From Polaribacter sp. (lineage in GTDB: Bacteria > Bacteroidota > Bacteroidia > Flavobacteriales > Flavobacteriaceae): DNA of 64,000 nt. The stretch lies in contig JAOLXX010000001.1 in NCBI GenBank assembly GCA_028343155.1, positions 62,001 through 126,000 of the forward strand. The letters run 5' to 3'. The notes under the pieces were generated by a model. It had not been told where the DNA came from, searched no databases, and saw only the letters and a program-made list of their open reading frames with translations. This document shows, piece after piece, positions 8,295 through 17,688 of this stretch (the stretch's first letter is position 1; each line of letters starts with the position of its first letter). A program made the translations under genes and the position numbers.

Positions 8295-9338
8295 CTATAC
8301 ATCATCAAAATCAATTTTTATTTTAGAAGTTGTAGGATAAGCCTGACAAGCTAAAACCAAACCTTCTTCAATTTCACTATCCGTTAAAATAGAATTTTTA
8401 ACCATTACTGCTTTTCCTTCTGTAACTTTACACATACAAGAACTACAAACTCCACCTTGGCAAGAATACGGTGCATCTAAATCGTTGCGTAAACTTGCAG
8501 CTAAAATATCATCAGTTTGTTGCATGGTAAAAGTAGTCTCTTCATCATCTAACAAAACGGTTACTTCTGTAGTACCTTCCTTAATTTCGGAAACTGCATC
8601 TTCATCAACAGAAACGGTAAATAATTCAAAATGAATATTTTCATCAGTAAAACCACGTTCAGATAAAGTTGCAGAAACTTCATTAATCATTGCTTCTGGT
8701 CCGCATAAATAAGCCGAATCAAAAGTGGTATCTTTATAATTATTGATATAAAAATTAGTGTGTGCTTTATCGATTCTACCAAATAATGAATCTTCAAGTT
8801 GTTCTCTACTACAAATATAATGCAGATTAAAACGATCTGAATTTGCTACTTTTAAAGCATCTAATTCCTCTTTAAAAATAATATCACGAACTGTTTTATT
8901 ACCATAAATTAAAGTGAAAGTAGATTGTTTTTCGTTTTCTATAACATCTTTAATCATTGAAAGTATTGGAGTAATTCCAGATCCTGCAGCAAAAGCAATA
9001 TAATTTTTATTAGGTTTTGGTTCTAATATAAATTTCCCTGCAGGTTCAGAAATTTCTATAAAATTTCCTTCTTTTAATTCCGAAGTTGCATAAGTAGAAA
9101 AAGTACCATTTTCTACCGCTTTAACCGCTACTTTTAAATAGGTATCGCTTGGAGAAGAGCAAATAGAATACGCTCTTCTAACTTCTTTACCATTAATTGT
9201 TTTTTTAAGTGTTAGGTATTGCCCAGAATGAAATGCAAATTTAGATTTTAAATTTCCGGGTATTTTAAATACAAGAGAAACCGCATCTGCGGTTTCTCTA
9301 ATCACTTTATGTATGTTTACTTTGTGAAATGTTGCCAT
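8295..9338 (-). CDS. Ferredoxin-NADP reductase family protein with C-terminal 2Fe-2S ferredoxin domain (PaaE-like)
   Basis: Three-domain flavoprotein electron-transfer enzyme: an FAD-binding barrel (RAYSICSSP near residue 55), an NAD(P)-binding domain (AAGSGITPILSMI near 120) and a plant-type ferredoxin domain at the C-terminus with CQGGVCSSC (C293, C298, C301) plus C331. This architecture is shared with PaaE, the reductase of phenylacetyl-CoA epoxidase, and with related oxygenase reductases. No paaABCD genes are nearby, so the partner is uncertain. It starts 15 bases after asd ends on the same strand, which suggests cotranscription. Confidence 0.88.
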   Translation of the reverse strand: MATFHKVNIHKVIRETADAVSLVFKIPGNLKSKFAFHSGQYLTLKKTINGKEVRRAYSICSSPSDTYLKVAVKAVENGTFSTYATSELKEGNFIEISEPAGKFILEPKPNKNYIAFAAGSGITPILSMIKDVIENEKQSTFTLIYGNKTVRDIIFKEELDALKVANSDRFNLHYICSREQLEDSLFGRIDKAHTNFYINNYKDTTFDSAYLCGPEAMINEVSATLSERGFTDENIHFELFTVSVDEDAVSEIKEGTTEVTVLLDDEETTFTMQQTDDILAASLRNDLDAPYSCQGGVCSSCMCKVTEGKAVMVKNSILTDSEIEEGLVLACQAYPTTSKIKIDFDDV

Positions 9339-9353
9339 TAAAAATGTATATTT

Positions 9354-10343
9354 TTATACCAAATTATTTGCTACCAAATATTCGGCAATTTGAACTGTGT
9401 TTGTAGCAGCACCTTTACGTAAGTTATCTGCAACGATCCACAAATTTAATGTATTTTCTTGAGACTCATCTCTTCTAATTCTACCAACAAAAACTTCATC
9501 TCTATTATGAGCATTTATTGGCATAGGATACACATTGTTTGCTAAATCGTCTTGTACAACAACTCCTGGGAAATCAGATAAAAGTTGACGAACTTCTGTT
9601 AAATCAAAATCATTTTCAAACTGAACGTTTACGGCTTCAGAATGCCCACCAGCAGTAGGAATTCTAACTGCAGTTGCAGTTACAGAAAAAGAATCGTCTC
9701 GTAAAATTTTCTTAGGTTCTTTAACTAATTTCATTTCCTCTTTCGTGTATCCGTTTTCCATGAAAATGTCACAATGAGGTAAGGCATTTCTACCAATTTT
9801 ATGAGGATACGCCATTTCACCATCAACACCAGCTTCTTCATTATCTAATTGTTGAACCGCTTTTACACCAGTTCCAGAAACAGATTGATAAGTAGAAACA
9901 ACCAAACGCTTCATCTTATATTTATCATGTAAAGGAGATAACGCCATTACTAACTGAATTGTAGAACAGTTAGGGTTTGCAATAATTTTATCATCTGCAG
10001 ATAAAACATCCCCATTAATTTCTGGTACTACTAATTTTTTTGTAGGATCCATTCTCCAAGCAGAAGAATTATCGATGACTGTTGTTCCAATTTTAGCAAA
10101 TTTTGGTGCCCATTCTAAAGAAGTATCACCTCCTGCAGAAAACAATGCAATATCAGGTTTCATTTTTACAGCATCTTCTAAGGTTACAACAGTATAATCT
10201 TTTCCTTTATAAGATAGTTTTTTACCAGCAGATCTTGCAGATGCTACAGGAATTAACTCCGTTATTGGCAAATTACGTTCTTCTAATACTTCTAACATTA
10301 CAGTTCCAACCATTCCAGTTGCTCCAACTACAGCTATTTTCAT
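9354..10343 (-). CDS. asd: Aspartate-semialdehyde dehydrogenase
   Basis: NADPH-dependent reduction of aspartyl phosphate to aspartate semialdehyde, the branch point to lysine/diaminopimelate, threonine and methionine. The N-terminal nucleotide motif is VGATGMVG, the catalytic Cys is C126 in NPNCSTIQ, and the substrate-binding/His region includes GGHSEAVNV. At 329 residues it matches the family. The gene is on the minus strand just upstream of the ferredoxin-reductase gene. A structured RNA candidate lies about 135 bases upstream on the same strand. Confidence 0.95.
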   Translation of the reverse strand: MKIAVVGATGMVGTVMLEVLEERNLPITELIPVASARSAGKKLSYKGKDYTVVTLEDAVKMKPDIALFSAGGDTSLEWAPKFAKIGTTVIDNSSAWRMDPTKKLVVPEINGDVLSADDKIIANPNCSTIQLVMALSPLHDKYKMKRLVVSTYQSVSGTGVKAVQQLDNEEAGVDGEMAYPHKIGRNALPHCDIFMENGYTKEEMKLVKEPKKILRDDSFSVTATAVRIPTAGGHSEAVNVQFENDFDLTEVRQLLSDFPGVVVQDDLANNVYPMPINAHNRDEVFVGRIRRDESQENTLNLWIVADNLRKGAATNTVQIAEYLVANNLV

Positions 10344-10477
10344 TTTATTGCTTTTTGATACTGCAAAGATGATAAAAAAATAGATAAAATAAATCAGTTA
10401 AAACCTCATAAGTAAAACAAAGTTTAAAAACAAATCAAATAAATTTTTGGTGTTTAAATTTAAACAAGTTGAAGTGA

Positions 10478-10558
10478 TTTTTTTTTGAAGCTTTTTCCAG
10501 CTTTCCACTATATCTTTTTGTGAAAAACAAAAAGGATGCCGTTTCAATCTGGGCTAAA
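10478..10558 (-). ncRNA. Candidate flavo-1-type structured RNA
   Basis: On the minus strand this intergenic stretch reads TTTAGCCCAGATTGAAACGG, then a CTTTTTGT...ACAAAAAG hairpin, then GATATAGTGGAAAGCTGGA and a run of A residues. The pattern AGCCC-GAT...GG-ATCC / hairpin / GATATAG-GGAAAGC-GGA is one I associate with a short intergenic RNA of Flavobacteriia (flavo-1 in Rfam). It lies in the 325-base gap between asd and trhO. Assignment is from memory of the consensus, so it needs a covariance-model check. Confidence 0.5.
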
Positions 10559-10625
10559 CTTGTTTGTGAGCTTTTTGTTTTTAGCAATTATCAGTGAAAA
10601 TAGGTGAGATCTATGTCAAAAATTG

Positions 10626-10633
10626 TAATTTTG
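10626..10633 (+). promoter_or_regulatory. Bacteroidota -7 box TAATTTTG before trhO
   Basis: Matches TAnnTTTG. A transcript starting just after it would exclude the longer ORF start at 10594 and supports initiation at ATG 10669. Confidence 0.5.
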
Positions 10634-10668
10634 CCATCAATAAAATTGTTAAATCTAATTCGTATAGC

Positions 10669-11700
10669 ATGCAACTGTACAATAAGTTAAGCGCCATAGA
10701 ACGCGCTGCATTAATTGATGAAGCTGGCAAAGACCGCCTCACAATATCATTCTATCAATACCATAAGATAGAAAACCCACAACTATTTAGAGATAAGTTA
10801 TTCTTAGAATGGAATGTTTTAGATGTTCTTGGAAGAATTTATGTTTCTTACGAAGGCATCAACGCACAATTGTCTGTTCCTTCAGAAAACTTCTTTACTT
10901 TAAAAGACCAAATAGATAGTATTTCTTTTTTGAAAGACATTCGATTAAATGTCGCTATCGAACACGATAATAAGTCGTTTCTAAAGTTAAAAATAAAAGT
11001 ACGTGATAAAATTGTTGCAGACGGTCTGCAAGACGCGAGTTTTGATGTCACTGATAAAGGAGTTCATTTAAACGCCAAAGAATTCAATGAAATGTTGCAA
11101 AATCCAGCAACTGTTTGTGTAGATATGCGCAACCATTATGAGAGTGAAATAGGTCATTTTGATGGCGCCGTAACTCCTGATGTAGACACCTTTAGAGATT
11201 CTTTGGAGATTATAGAAGAAGACCTAAAAGACAACAAAGAAGATAAAAACTTGTTGATGTATTGTACAGGTGGAATTCGTTGCGAAAAAGCATCGGCTTA
11301 CTATAAACACAAGGGATTTAAAAACGTGTTTCAATTAGAAGGAGGAATCATAGAATATACACGTCAAGTAAAAGAAGCAGGTTTAGAAAATAAATTTATA
11401 GGCAAAAATTTTGTGTTTGATCATAGACGATCAGAACGAATTTCTGACGATGTTATTTCCAATTGTCATCAATGTGGAGCTCCTTGTGACACGCATACCA
11501 ATTGTGCAAACGAAGGTTGCCATTTATTGTTTATTCAATGTGATGCTTGTTCAGAAAAAATGGAAAACACCTGTTCCTCAGCTTGTCAAGAAATTATTCA
11601 ATTGCCTTTTGAAGTCCAAAAAGAATTGAGAAAAGGCAAAGGAAATAGCAATAAAATTTTCAAAAAAGGACGCAGTGAAATGTTAAAATTTAAAATTTAA
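10669..11700 (+). CDS. trhO: tRNA uridine(34) hydroxylase TrhO (rhodanese-related, YceA family)
   Basis: O2-dependent enzyme that hydroxylates wobble uridine in some tRNAs. An N-terminal acylphosphatase-like fold precedes a rhodanese domain with active-site loop CTGGIRC (about residues 199-205 from the chosen start) and a C-terminal Cys-rich tail (CHQCGAPCDTH, CANEGCH, CDACSEKM) that looks zinc-binding. The ORF track begins at 10594, but the preferred start is ATG 10669 (MQLYNKLSAIE), because a promoter-like box lies between the two and family homology begins there. Confidence 0.9.
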   Translation: MQLYNKLSAIERAALIDEAGKDRLTISFYQYHKIENPQLFRDKLFLEWNVLDVLGRIYVSYEGINAQLSVPSENFFTLKDQIDSISFLKDIRLNVAIEHDNKSFLKLKIKVRDKIVADGLQDASFDVTDKGVHLNAKEFNEMLQNPATVCVDMRNHYESEIGHFDGAVTPDVDTFRDSLEIIEEDLKDNKEDKNLLMYCTGGIRCEKASAYYKHKGFKNVFQLEGGIIEYTRQVKEAGLENKFIGKNFVFDHRRSERISDDVISNCHQCGAPCDTHTNCANEGCHLLFIQCDACSEKMENTCSSACQEIIQLPFEVQKELRKGKGNSNKIFKKGRSEMLKFKI

Positions 11701-11933
11701 CATTGTAGAGGACTCCATTTTGATGCTTTTATTTTGTGAAATAAATCCCTTTTATGAGTCCTTTAGATTTCGTATATTTACTGATTAAACTTTGTTAATT
11801 TGTCTTTTCATAGCAACTTGACAATCAATTTATGAACCCAAAGTAGGAATTCGTTTTTACATGTTGATTTTTCGTATTAGATTACAAATAACCAGCAACA
11901 AAAACCAATAACTATAAAATATATATACTTACG

Positions 11934-13298
11934 ATGGCATGTGGAAGTTGTGGTACAACAGAGAATGGAGTACCAAAAGGTTGTAAAAGTAATGGTAATT
12001 GTGGGTCAGGAACCTGTGGAAGTGGTAGTAATAAACTAGCCGTTTTTGATTGGTTATCTAACATGACCTTACCAAGTGGGCAAGAAAGATTCAATATTTT
12101 TGAAGTACGTTTTAAAAACGGAAGAAAACATTTTTATACCAATCCTGATAATTTATCCATAGTCATGGGAGATATTGTGGCAGTGGAAGGTAGCCCAGGT
12201 CATGATATTGGAACCGTTTCTTTGGCAGGTGAATTGGTAAAAGTGCAAATGAAAAAGCGAAAAATTACTGCAGATCACGAAGATGTAAAGAAAATTTATA
12301 GAAAAGCAAGTCAAAGAGATATTGATATTTGGCAAAAATCGAGAGGCAAAGAAGAAGAAACCCAAAGAAGAGGGAGAGAAATTTTGGGGCGTTTAGGTTT
12401 GCAAATGAAATTGTCTGATGTAGAATATCAAGGAGATGGTAATAAAGCCACTTTTTATTATACCGCAGAGACGCGAGTAGATTTTAGGCAATTAATTAGA
12501 GATTTGGCAAGTGCTTTTTCCATTCGTATCGAAATGAAACAAGTGGGTGCAAGACAGGAAGCGGCTCGTTTAGGAGGTGTCGGTTCTTGTGGTAGAGAAT
12601 TATGTTGCTCTACTTGGTTAACAGACTTTAGAAAAGTTACCACATCAGCAGCACGTTACCAACAATTATCTTTGAATCCGTTAAAGTTAGCAGGACAGTG
12701 TGGTAAATTAAAATGTTGTTTAAATTTTGAATTAGACACCTATTTGGATGCTTTAAAAACGTTTCCAAAACAAGATTTAGTACTTAAAACTGAAAAAGGA
12801 GAAGCTGTTTTTGTAAAGATGGATATCTTTAAAAATCATCTTTGGTATACTTATAAAGAAGAACGTTTTAAATGGTTCCGACTCACTTTGGAGCAAGTTT
12901 TAGAAATAGTTCAACTCAATAGAAATAAAGAAAAATCTATTTCGTTAGAAGAGTACGAAGCTGAAATTGTGATTCCTGTAAAAGTTGATTTTGAAGATGC
13001 TGTTGGCCAAGATAGTTTAACGCGTTTTGATGCGCCAAAAACCAGCAAACGTAAGAGAAATAGCCGAAATAGAAATAAGAAAAAAGCGGTTGTGAATACA
13101 AATAATAGGAATAATCCAAATCAAAAAAGAAAGCCACAAGCTAAGAGGCAGCCAAACCAGCATGCAAAACCGAAACCTCAAAGCAATGAAAATCAACCAA
13201 AAGGTGAAGTAAAAAAGGGAAATAACCCAAGAAGAAACAACAATAGGAATCGAAAAAATAACAACCAAAAAAATGAGAACAATTCTGAAAATAAATAA
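11934..13298 (+). CDS. ricT: RicT/YaaT-like PSP1 domain protein
   Basis: PSP1-domain protein homologous to Bacillus RicT (YaaT), which acts in an Fe-S-containing complex affecting RNA processing and development; in Bacteroidota the role is not established. The N-terminus is Cys-rich (CGSCG, CKSNGNC). The PSP1 core carries the family signature Cys clusters GSCGRELCCSTWL and CGKLKCCLNFE (roughly residues 217-265). The last about 100 residues are an Asn/Lys/Arg-rich low-complexity tail, probably disordered and nucleic-acid binding. The 3' end overlaps gldH by 26 bases, indicating translational coupling. Confidence 0.88.
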   Translation: MACGSCGTTENGVPKGCKSNGNCGSGTCGSGSNKLAVFDWLSNMTLPSGQERFNIFEVRFKNGRKHFYTNPDNLSIVMGDIVAVEGSPGHDIGTVSLAGELVKVQMKKRKITADHEDVKKIYRKASQRDIDIWQKSRGKEEETQRRGREILGRLGLQMKLSDVEYQGDGNKATFYYTAETRVDFRQLIRDLASAFSIRIEMKQVGARQEAARLGGVGSCGRELCCSTWLTDFRKVTTSAARYQQLSLNPLKLAGQCGKLKCCLNFELDTYLDALKTFPKQDLVLKTEKGEAVFVKMDIFKNHLWYTYKEERFKWFRLTLEQVLEIVQLNRNKEKSISLEEYEAEIVIPVKVDFEDAVGQDSLTRFDAPKTSKRKRNSRNRNKKKAVVNTNNRNNPNQKRKPQAKRQPNQHAKPKPQSNENQPKGEVKKGNNPRRNNNRNRKNNNQKNENNSENK

Positions 13299-13767
13299 TT
13301 TTTCAATTGTTTTAGGAACTCTTTTTTTATTGTTTTCTTGCACTAATAAAACGGATTTCAATACCTATAAATCATTAGGGTCTGAAGGTTGGAAAGCAAA
13401 TGAAAAAGTGGTATTTGAGTTTGATGTAAAAGACACCATTTCTCCAAAAAATTTATTTATCAATATTAGAAATAATAATGAATATGCCTATAGTAATTTA
13501 TATATTATTACAGCGCTCATTTTTCCAAACGAAACGACAATTATTGATACGTTACAATATGAAATGGCAGATGAAACGGGAAAATTTTTAGGAAATGGGT
13601 TTACAGAGATTAAAGAAAATAAATTATTTTATAAAGAAAAAAAGGCATTTCCAGTTTCAGGAAAGTACCTCTTTAGTGTGCGACATGCAATGCGAAAAAA
13701 TGGGGATGTAAATCCAATTGCTTTTTTAAAAGGAATTCAAGAAGTTGGTTTGAGTATCGAAAATTAG
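13273..13767 (+). CDS. gldH: Gliding motility lipoprotein GldH
   Basis: Lipoprotein required for Bacteroidota gliding motility in Flavobacterium genetics. The 164-residue protein has a signal peptide with lipobox LLFSC (Cys23). The body contains GldH-typical motifs (FEFDVKD, NLYIITALIFPN, GKYLFSVRHAMR). The start codon lies inside the 3' end of ricT. The ricT-gldH-PBP1A order is common in this family. GldH has no known catalytic activity and probably supports the gliding/T9SS apparatus in the outer membrane, consistent with the T9SS adhesin in this window. Confidence 0.92.
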   Translation: MRTILKINNFSIVLGTLFLLFSCTNKTDFNTYKSLGSEGWKANEKVVFEFDVKDTISPKNLFINIRNNNEYAYSNLYIITALIFPNETTIIDTLQYEMADETGKFLGNGFTEIKENKLFYKEKKAFPVSGKYLFSVRHAMRKNGDVNPIAFLKGIQEVGLSIEN

Positions 13768-13838
13768 ATCAAATTTCCATTGCTACAGGAAAGACAAGTT
13801 AATGAAATATCACCACTGTTGAGAATCAGTATTTTAGT

Positions 13839-16136
13839 ATGGCGAAAAAGAAAAAAACAAATTTTAAAAAACAGATTAAATGGTTTTGGCTGCTTATTCT
13901 TAGTGGATTTGTATCGATACTATTATTGTTTTTTATTGCCTCTTGGGGAGGTTTAGGCAAGTTGCCAACGTTTGAAGAATTAGAAAACCCTGAAAACAAT
14001 TTAGCCACTGAAGTTATTTCTTCTGATGGTAAAACTTTAGGGAAGTATGCTGCGGAAAACAGAACCCCTATTCATTTTAAAGATTTACCAGAGAACATCA
14101 TAAAAGCTTTAGTTGCGACAGAAGACGAACGTTTTTATGAGCATTCGGGCATCGATTTTAGAGGTACTGCAAGAGCTGTTTTAAAACCAGGAAGTGGCGG
14201 TGCAAGTACGATTACACAACAGCTTGCAAAAATGTTGTTTACTGGACAAAGATCCCCCAATAAAATTAAAAGAGTTTTTCAAAAAGTAAAAGAATGGGTT
14301 GTTGCTACCAAATTGGAGCGGCAATATACTAAAAATGAGATCCTAACCATGTACTTAAATAAGTACGACTTTTTGAACCAAGCAGTAGGTATTCGTTCTG
14401 CAGCACGGATTTATTTTGGTAAAGAACCTAGAGAATTATCTATTCAGGAATCTGCAATGCTAGTCGGGATGCTAAAAAACTCCTCTTATTTTAATCCTTT
14501 AAGAAGAGCTAAATTAGTTAAACAGCGAAGAAATGTTGTGTTAAAACAAATGAATCGAAATGCGTTTATTTCATTAAAAGAAAAAGATTCTTTACAACAA
14601 TTAGACTTAGGTTTGAACATAAATAAAGAAGGACATAGTGATGGGTCAGCAACTTATTTTAGGTCTCATTTGCAAAAAGTTCTTAGGAAATGGGTACAAA
14701 CGAATCCGAAACCAAATGGAGAAGAATATAATATTTATAGAGATGGTTTAAAAATTTATGTATCCCTAGATTCTCGAATGCAGCAATATGCAGAAGAAGC
14801 TGTAAAAGAACATGTATCTAATTTGCAATCGTATTTTTTTAAAGAACAAAAGGAAAATGAAACAGCCCCTTTTTATGATTTAGAAAAGGAAGAAATAAAA
14901 GCAATTATTGAAAGAGGAAAGAAAAATTCTACGAGATATAAAAGGTTAAAAATTGCAGGAAAATCCAAAAAAGAAATAGATAAAATTTTCAATACTAAAA
15001 CAACAATGAGTGTTTTTTCTTGGAAAGGAAATCGAGATACAATTCTATCTCCCAACGATTCTATAAGATATTACAAGTATTTTTTACGTTCTGGACTGTT
15101 GTCTATTGAACCCCAATCTGGTCTTATAAAAGCTTGGGTGGGAGGTATTGACAACAAACATTTCAAATATGATGCTGTTGCGCAACAAAAAAGACAGGTA
15201 GGATCTACCTTCAAACCTTTTGTATATGCTACCGCAATTAATCAATTAAAAATGTCTCCATGTGAAGAGTTTCCAAACGTACTCTATACCATTCCGAAAG
15301 GAAGATATGGAATTCCAGAAGAATGGACTCCAAAAAACTCTGGTTTAAAGTATGGAGGAATGCTGACCTTAAAAGACGGTTTGGCAGGTTCTGTAAATAC
15401 AATGTCTGCGAGATTGATCGATATGGTCTCTCCAAATAATGTGGTTCGTTTAGCAAAATCAGCAGGTATTGAAAGTAAAATTCTAGCCAACCCATCCATT
15501 GCATTGGGAGCGGTAGATTTATCATTATTAGAGATAGTTAGTGCTTATGCTACTTTTGCAAACAAAGGGCTGCGAGTTTCACCCATGATTTTAACAAGAA
15601 TTGAAGATAAAAACGGAACTATTTTACAAGAATTCACCCCAGAAACCAAAGAGGTTTTAAGTGAAGAATCCGCTTATGTGGTATTGGATTTATTAAAAGG
15701 AGTTACTGAATCTGGCTCCGGAGTTCGTTTGCGTTTGCCTTGGGAAAAACCAAAATATGTAACCGGTTATCCGTATGAATTTACAAATCCTATTGCTGGT
15801 AAAACGGGTACAACTCAAAATCAATCTGATGGCTGGTTTATAGGTATTGTTCCAAATTTAGCGACAGGAGTTTGGACTGGCGGAGAAGACAGAGCAACCC
15901 ATTTTGAAGGAATTTCCAAAGGTCAAGGAGCAACAATGTCTTTACCCTCTTGGGCATTGTATATGAAAAAATGTTATGCTGATGAAACATTAAATATCAG
16001 TCAAGAGGACTTTGAAAAACCAGAAAATCTATCCATAAATATTGACTGCGGTAATGAAAAGGATACAGTGGATGAAGAGGGTGTAGAGGATCAAGAGAAG
16101 AAAGTCTTACTCCCTGAAGAAGATACCGATTTTTAA
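13839..16136 (+). CDS. Penicillin-binding protein 1A (bifunctional glycosyltransferase/transpeptidase)
   Basis: Class A PBP that polymerises and cross-links peptidoglycan. A cytoplasmic basic N-terminus precedes one transmembrane anchor (about residues 17-38). The GT51 domain shows EDERFYEHSGID (near 95) and the STITQQLAKM segment. The transpeptidase domain shows SxxK as STFK (near 455), then SVN and KTGTT (near 654). The length of 765 residues is normal. It follows gldH by about 70 bases on the same strand, so it may be read from the same transcript. Confidence 0.95.
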   Translation: MAKKKKTNFKKQIKWFWLLILSGFVSILLLFFIASWGGLGKLPTFEELENPENNLATEVISSDGKTLGKYAAENRTPIHFKDLPENIIKALVATEDERFYEHSGIDFRGTARAVLKPGSGGASTITQQLAKMLFTGQRSPNKIKRVFQKVKEWVVATKLERQYTKNEILTMYLNKYDFLNQAVGIRSAARIYFGKEPRELSIQESAMLVGMLKNSSYFNPLRRAKLVKQRRNVVLKQMNRNAFISLKEKDSLQQLDLGLNINKEGHSDGSATYFRSHLQKVLRKWVQTNPKPNGEEYNIYRDGLKIYVSLDSRMQQYAEEAVKEHVSNLQSYFFKEQKENETAPFYDLEKEEIKAIIERGKKNSTRYKRLKIAGKSKKEIDKIFNTKTTMSVFSWKGNRDTILSPNDSIRYYKYFLRSGLLSIEPQSGLIKAWVGGIDNKHFKYDAVAQQKRQVGSTFKPFVYATAINQLKMSPCEEFPNVLYTIPKGRYGIPEEWTPKNSGLKYGGMLTLKDGLAGSVNTMSARLIDMVSPNNVVRLAKSAGIESKILANPSIALGAVDLSLLEIVSAYATFANKGLRVSPMILTRIEDKNGTILQEFTPETKEVLSEESAYVVLDLLKGVTESGSGVRLRLPWEKPKYVTGYPYEFTNPIAGKTGTTQNQSDGWFIGIVPNLATGVWTGGEDRATHFEGISKGQGATMSLPSWALYMKKCYADETLNISQEDFEKPENLSINIDCGNEKDTVDEEGVEDQEKKVLLPEEDTDF

Positions 16137-16221
16137 TCGAAAAAAATTCCTATGGACGTAGCCTCGGGGTTTCTGTTGAAATTGTTTCAGCACTTTTTAA
16201 TTCTAAATCTGGAAAAACAGT

Positions 16222-16917
16222 ATGATAAATAAAAAAGTAAAAAATGTAGAAGAAGCGCTTCAAGGGGTTCAAAGCAATATGACTTTCATGCTTGGTGGTT
16301 TTGGATTGTGTGGTATTCCAGAAAACACAATTACAGAACTCGTAAAACGAGACGTTAGAGATGTTACTTGTATTTCTAACAACGCAGGCGTAGATGATTT
16401 TGGCTTAGGTTTATTACTTCAAAATAAACAGATTAAAAAAATGATTTCTTCTTATGTTGGAGAAAATGATGAGTTTGAACGACAAATGTTGTCTGGCGAG
16501 TTAGAAGTAGAATTAACTCCACAAGGAACATTAGCAGAAAAATGTAGGGCAGCACAAGCAGGTTTTCCAGCATTTTATACACCTGCTGGTTATGGAACGG
16601 AAGTAGCTGAAGGAAAAGAAACTAGAGAGTTTGATGGGAAAATGTATGTTTTAGAAACTGCATTCAAAGCAGATTTTGCGTTTGTAAAAGCGTGGAAAGG
16701 AGATGCAGCAGGAAATTTAGTTTTTAAAGGAACTGCAAGAAATTTCAATCCAAACATGTGTGGTGCAGCAAAAATTACTATAGCAGAAGTTGAAGAGTTG
16801 GTTCCTGTAGGAACTTTAGACCCTAATGATGTTCACATTCCAGGAATATTTGTGCAACGTATTTTTCAAGCAGAAAATTATGAAAAGAGAATTGAGCAAA
16901 GGACAGTAAGAAAATAA
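16222..16917 (+). CDS. scoA: 3-oxoacid (succinyl-) CoA-transferase subunit A
   Basis: Alpha subunit of a class I CoA transferase that moves CoA between succinyl-CoA and acetoacetate or related acids. The signature [10 protein letters not shown] lies near residue 26 in the standard N-terminal position, and the body has family motifs such as [12 protein letters not shown] and FYTPAGYGT. At 231 residues it is typical. The partner subunit begins 10 bases downstream, forming the usual scoA-scoB pair. Confidence 0.92.
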   Translation: MINKKVKNVEEALQGVQSNMTFMLGGFGLCGIPENTITELVKRDVRDVTCISNNAGVDDFGLGLLLQNKQIKKMISSYVGENDEFERQMLSGELEVELTPQGTLAEKCRAAQAGFPAFYTPAGYGTEVAEGKETREFDGKMYVLETAFKADFAFVKAWKGDAAGNLVFKGTARNFNPNMCGAAKITIAEVEELVPVGTLDPNDVHIPGIFVQRIFQAENYEKRIEQRTVRK

Positions 16918-16927
16918 TAATAATGTC

Positions 16928-17587
16928 ATGGCTTTAAATAAAAATGGAATCGCACAGCGAATTGCACAAGAAGTTCAAGATGGGTCTTACGTTAACCTAG
17001 GTATTGGAATTCCTACAATGGTGGCCAACTATGTTCGAACAGATATTGAAGTTGAGTTTCAGAGTGAAAACGGTGTTTTAGGAATGGGTCCTTTTCCTTT
17101 TGAAGGAGAAGAAGACGCTGATATTATAAACGCAGGAAAGCAAACAATTACGACACTGCCTGGAGCAAGTTTTTTTGATTCTTCTTTGAGCTTTGCTATG
17201 ATTCGGGGCAAACATGTTGACCTTACAATTTTAGGAGCCATGGAAGTTGCCGAAAATGGGGATATTGCGAATTGGAAAATTCCAGGAAAAATGGTCAAAG
17301 GAATGGGAGGTGCTATGGATTTAGTAGCGTCCGCAGAGAATATTATCGTAGCAATGATGCACACTAACAAACTTGGTGAACCTAAGCTTTTAAAACAATG
17401 TTCTCTGCCATTAACAGGTGTTGGATGCGTTAAGAAAGTTGTGACTAACTTAGCCGTCCTAGAAGTCAAAAATAATCAATTTCATTTATTAGAAAGAGCT
17501 CCTGGAGTCTCTGTCGAAGAGATTCAAAAGGTGACAGCGGGAACTTTAATCGTAAATGGAGAAATCCCCGAAATGATCCTATCCTAG
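16928..17587 (+). CDS. scoB: 3-oxoacid (succinyl-) CoA-transferase subunit B
   Basis: Beta subunit of the CoA transferase. It carries the catalytic Glu in the conserved SENG motif (E47 in QSENGVLGMGP), which forms the glutamyl-CoA thioester intermediate. LGIGIPT near residue 24 and the GGAMDLV segment support the family. The pair probably serves ketone-body or short-chain acyl use; the exact acid substrate cannot be read from sequence. Confidence 0.93.
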   Translation: MALNKNGIAQRIAQEVQDGSYVNLGIGIPTMVANYVRTDIEVEFQSENGVLGMGPFPFEGEEDADIINAGKQTITTLPGASFFDSSLSFAMIRGKHVDLTILGAMEVAENGDIANWKIPGKMVKGMGGAMDLVASAENIIVAMMHTNKLGEPKLLKQCSLPLTGVGCVKKVVTNLAVLEVKNNQFHLLERAPGVSVEEIQKVTAGTLIVNGEIPEMILS

Positions 17588-17688
17588 ATCGTTACTAGAG
17601 GAAAGAATTTTTTGTGATTAAGGTTCAAACGAAAATATATTTAAGAATGAGTTTTCTTCCCTTTTGGAAGAAGTAAAGATCGGTTTTT

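Noticed and set aside
10594-10668. N-terminal extension of trhO in the ORF track
   Set aside because: The added residues are not family-like and the DNA holds a TAATTTTG promoter box.
17059-17469. 136-residue minus-strand ORF in scoB
   Set aside because: Shadow of a conserved enzyme gene; no start context and no recognisable domain.
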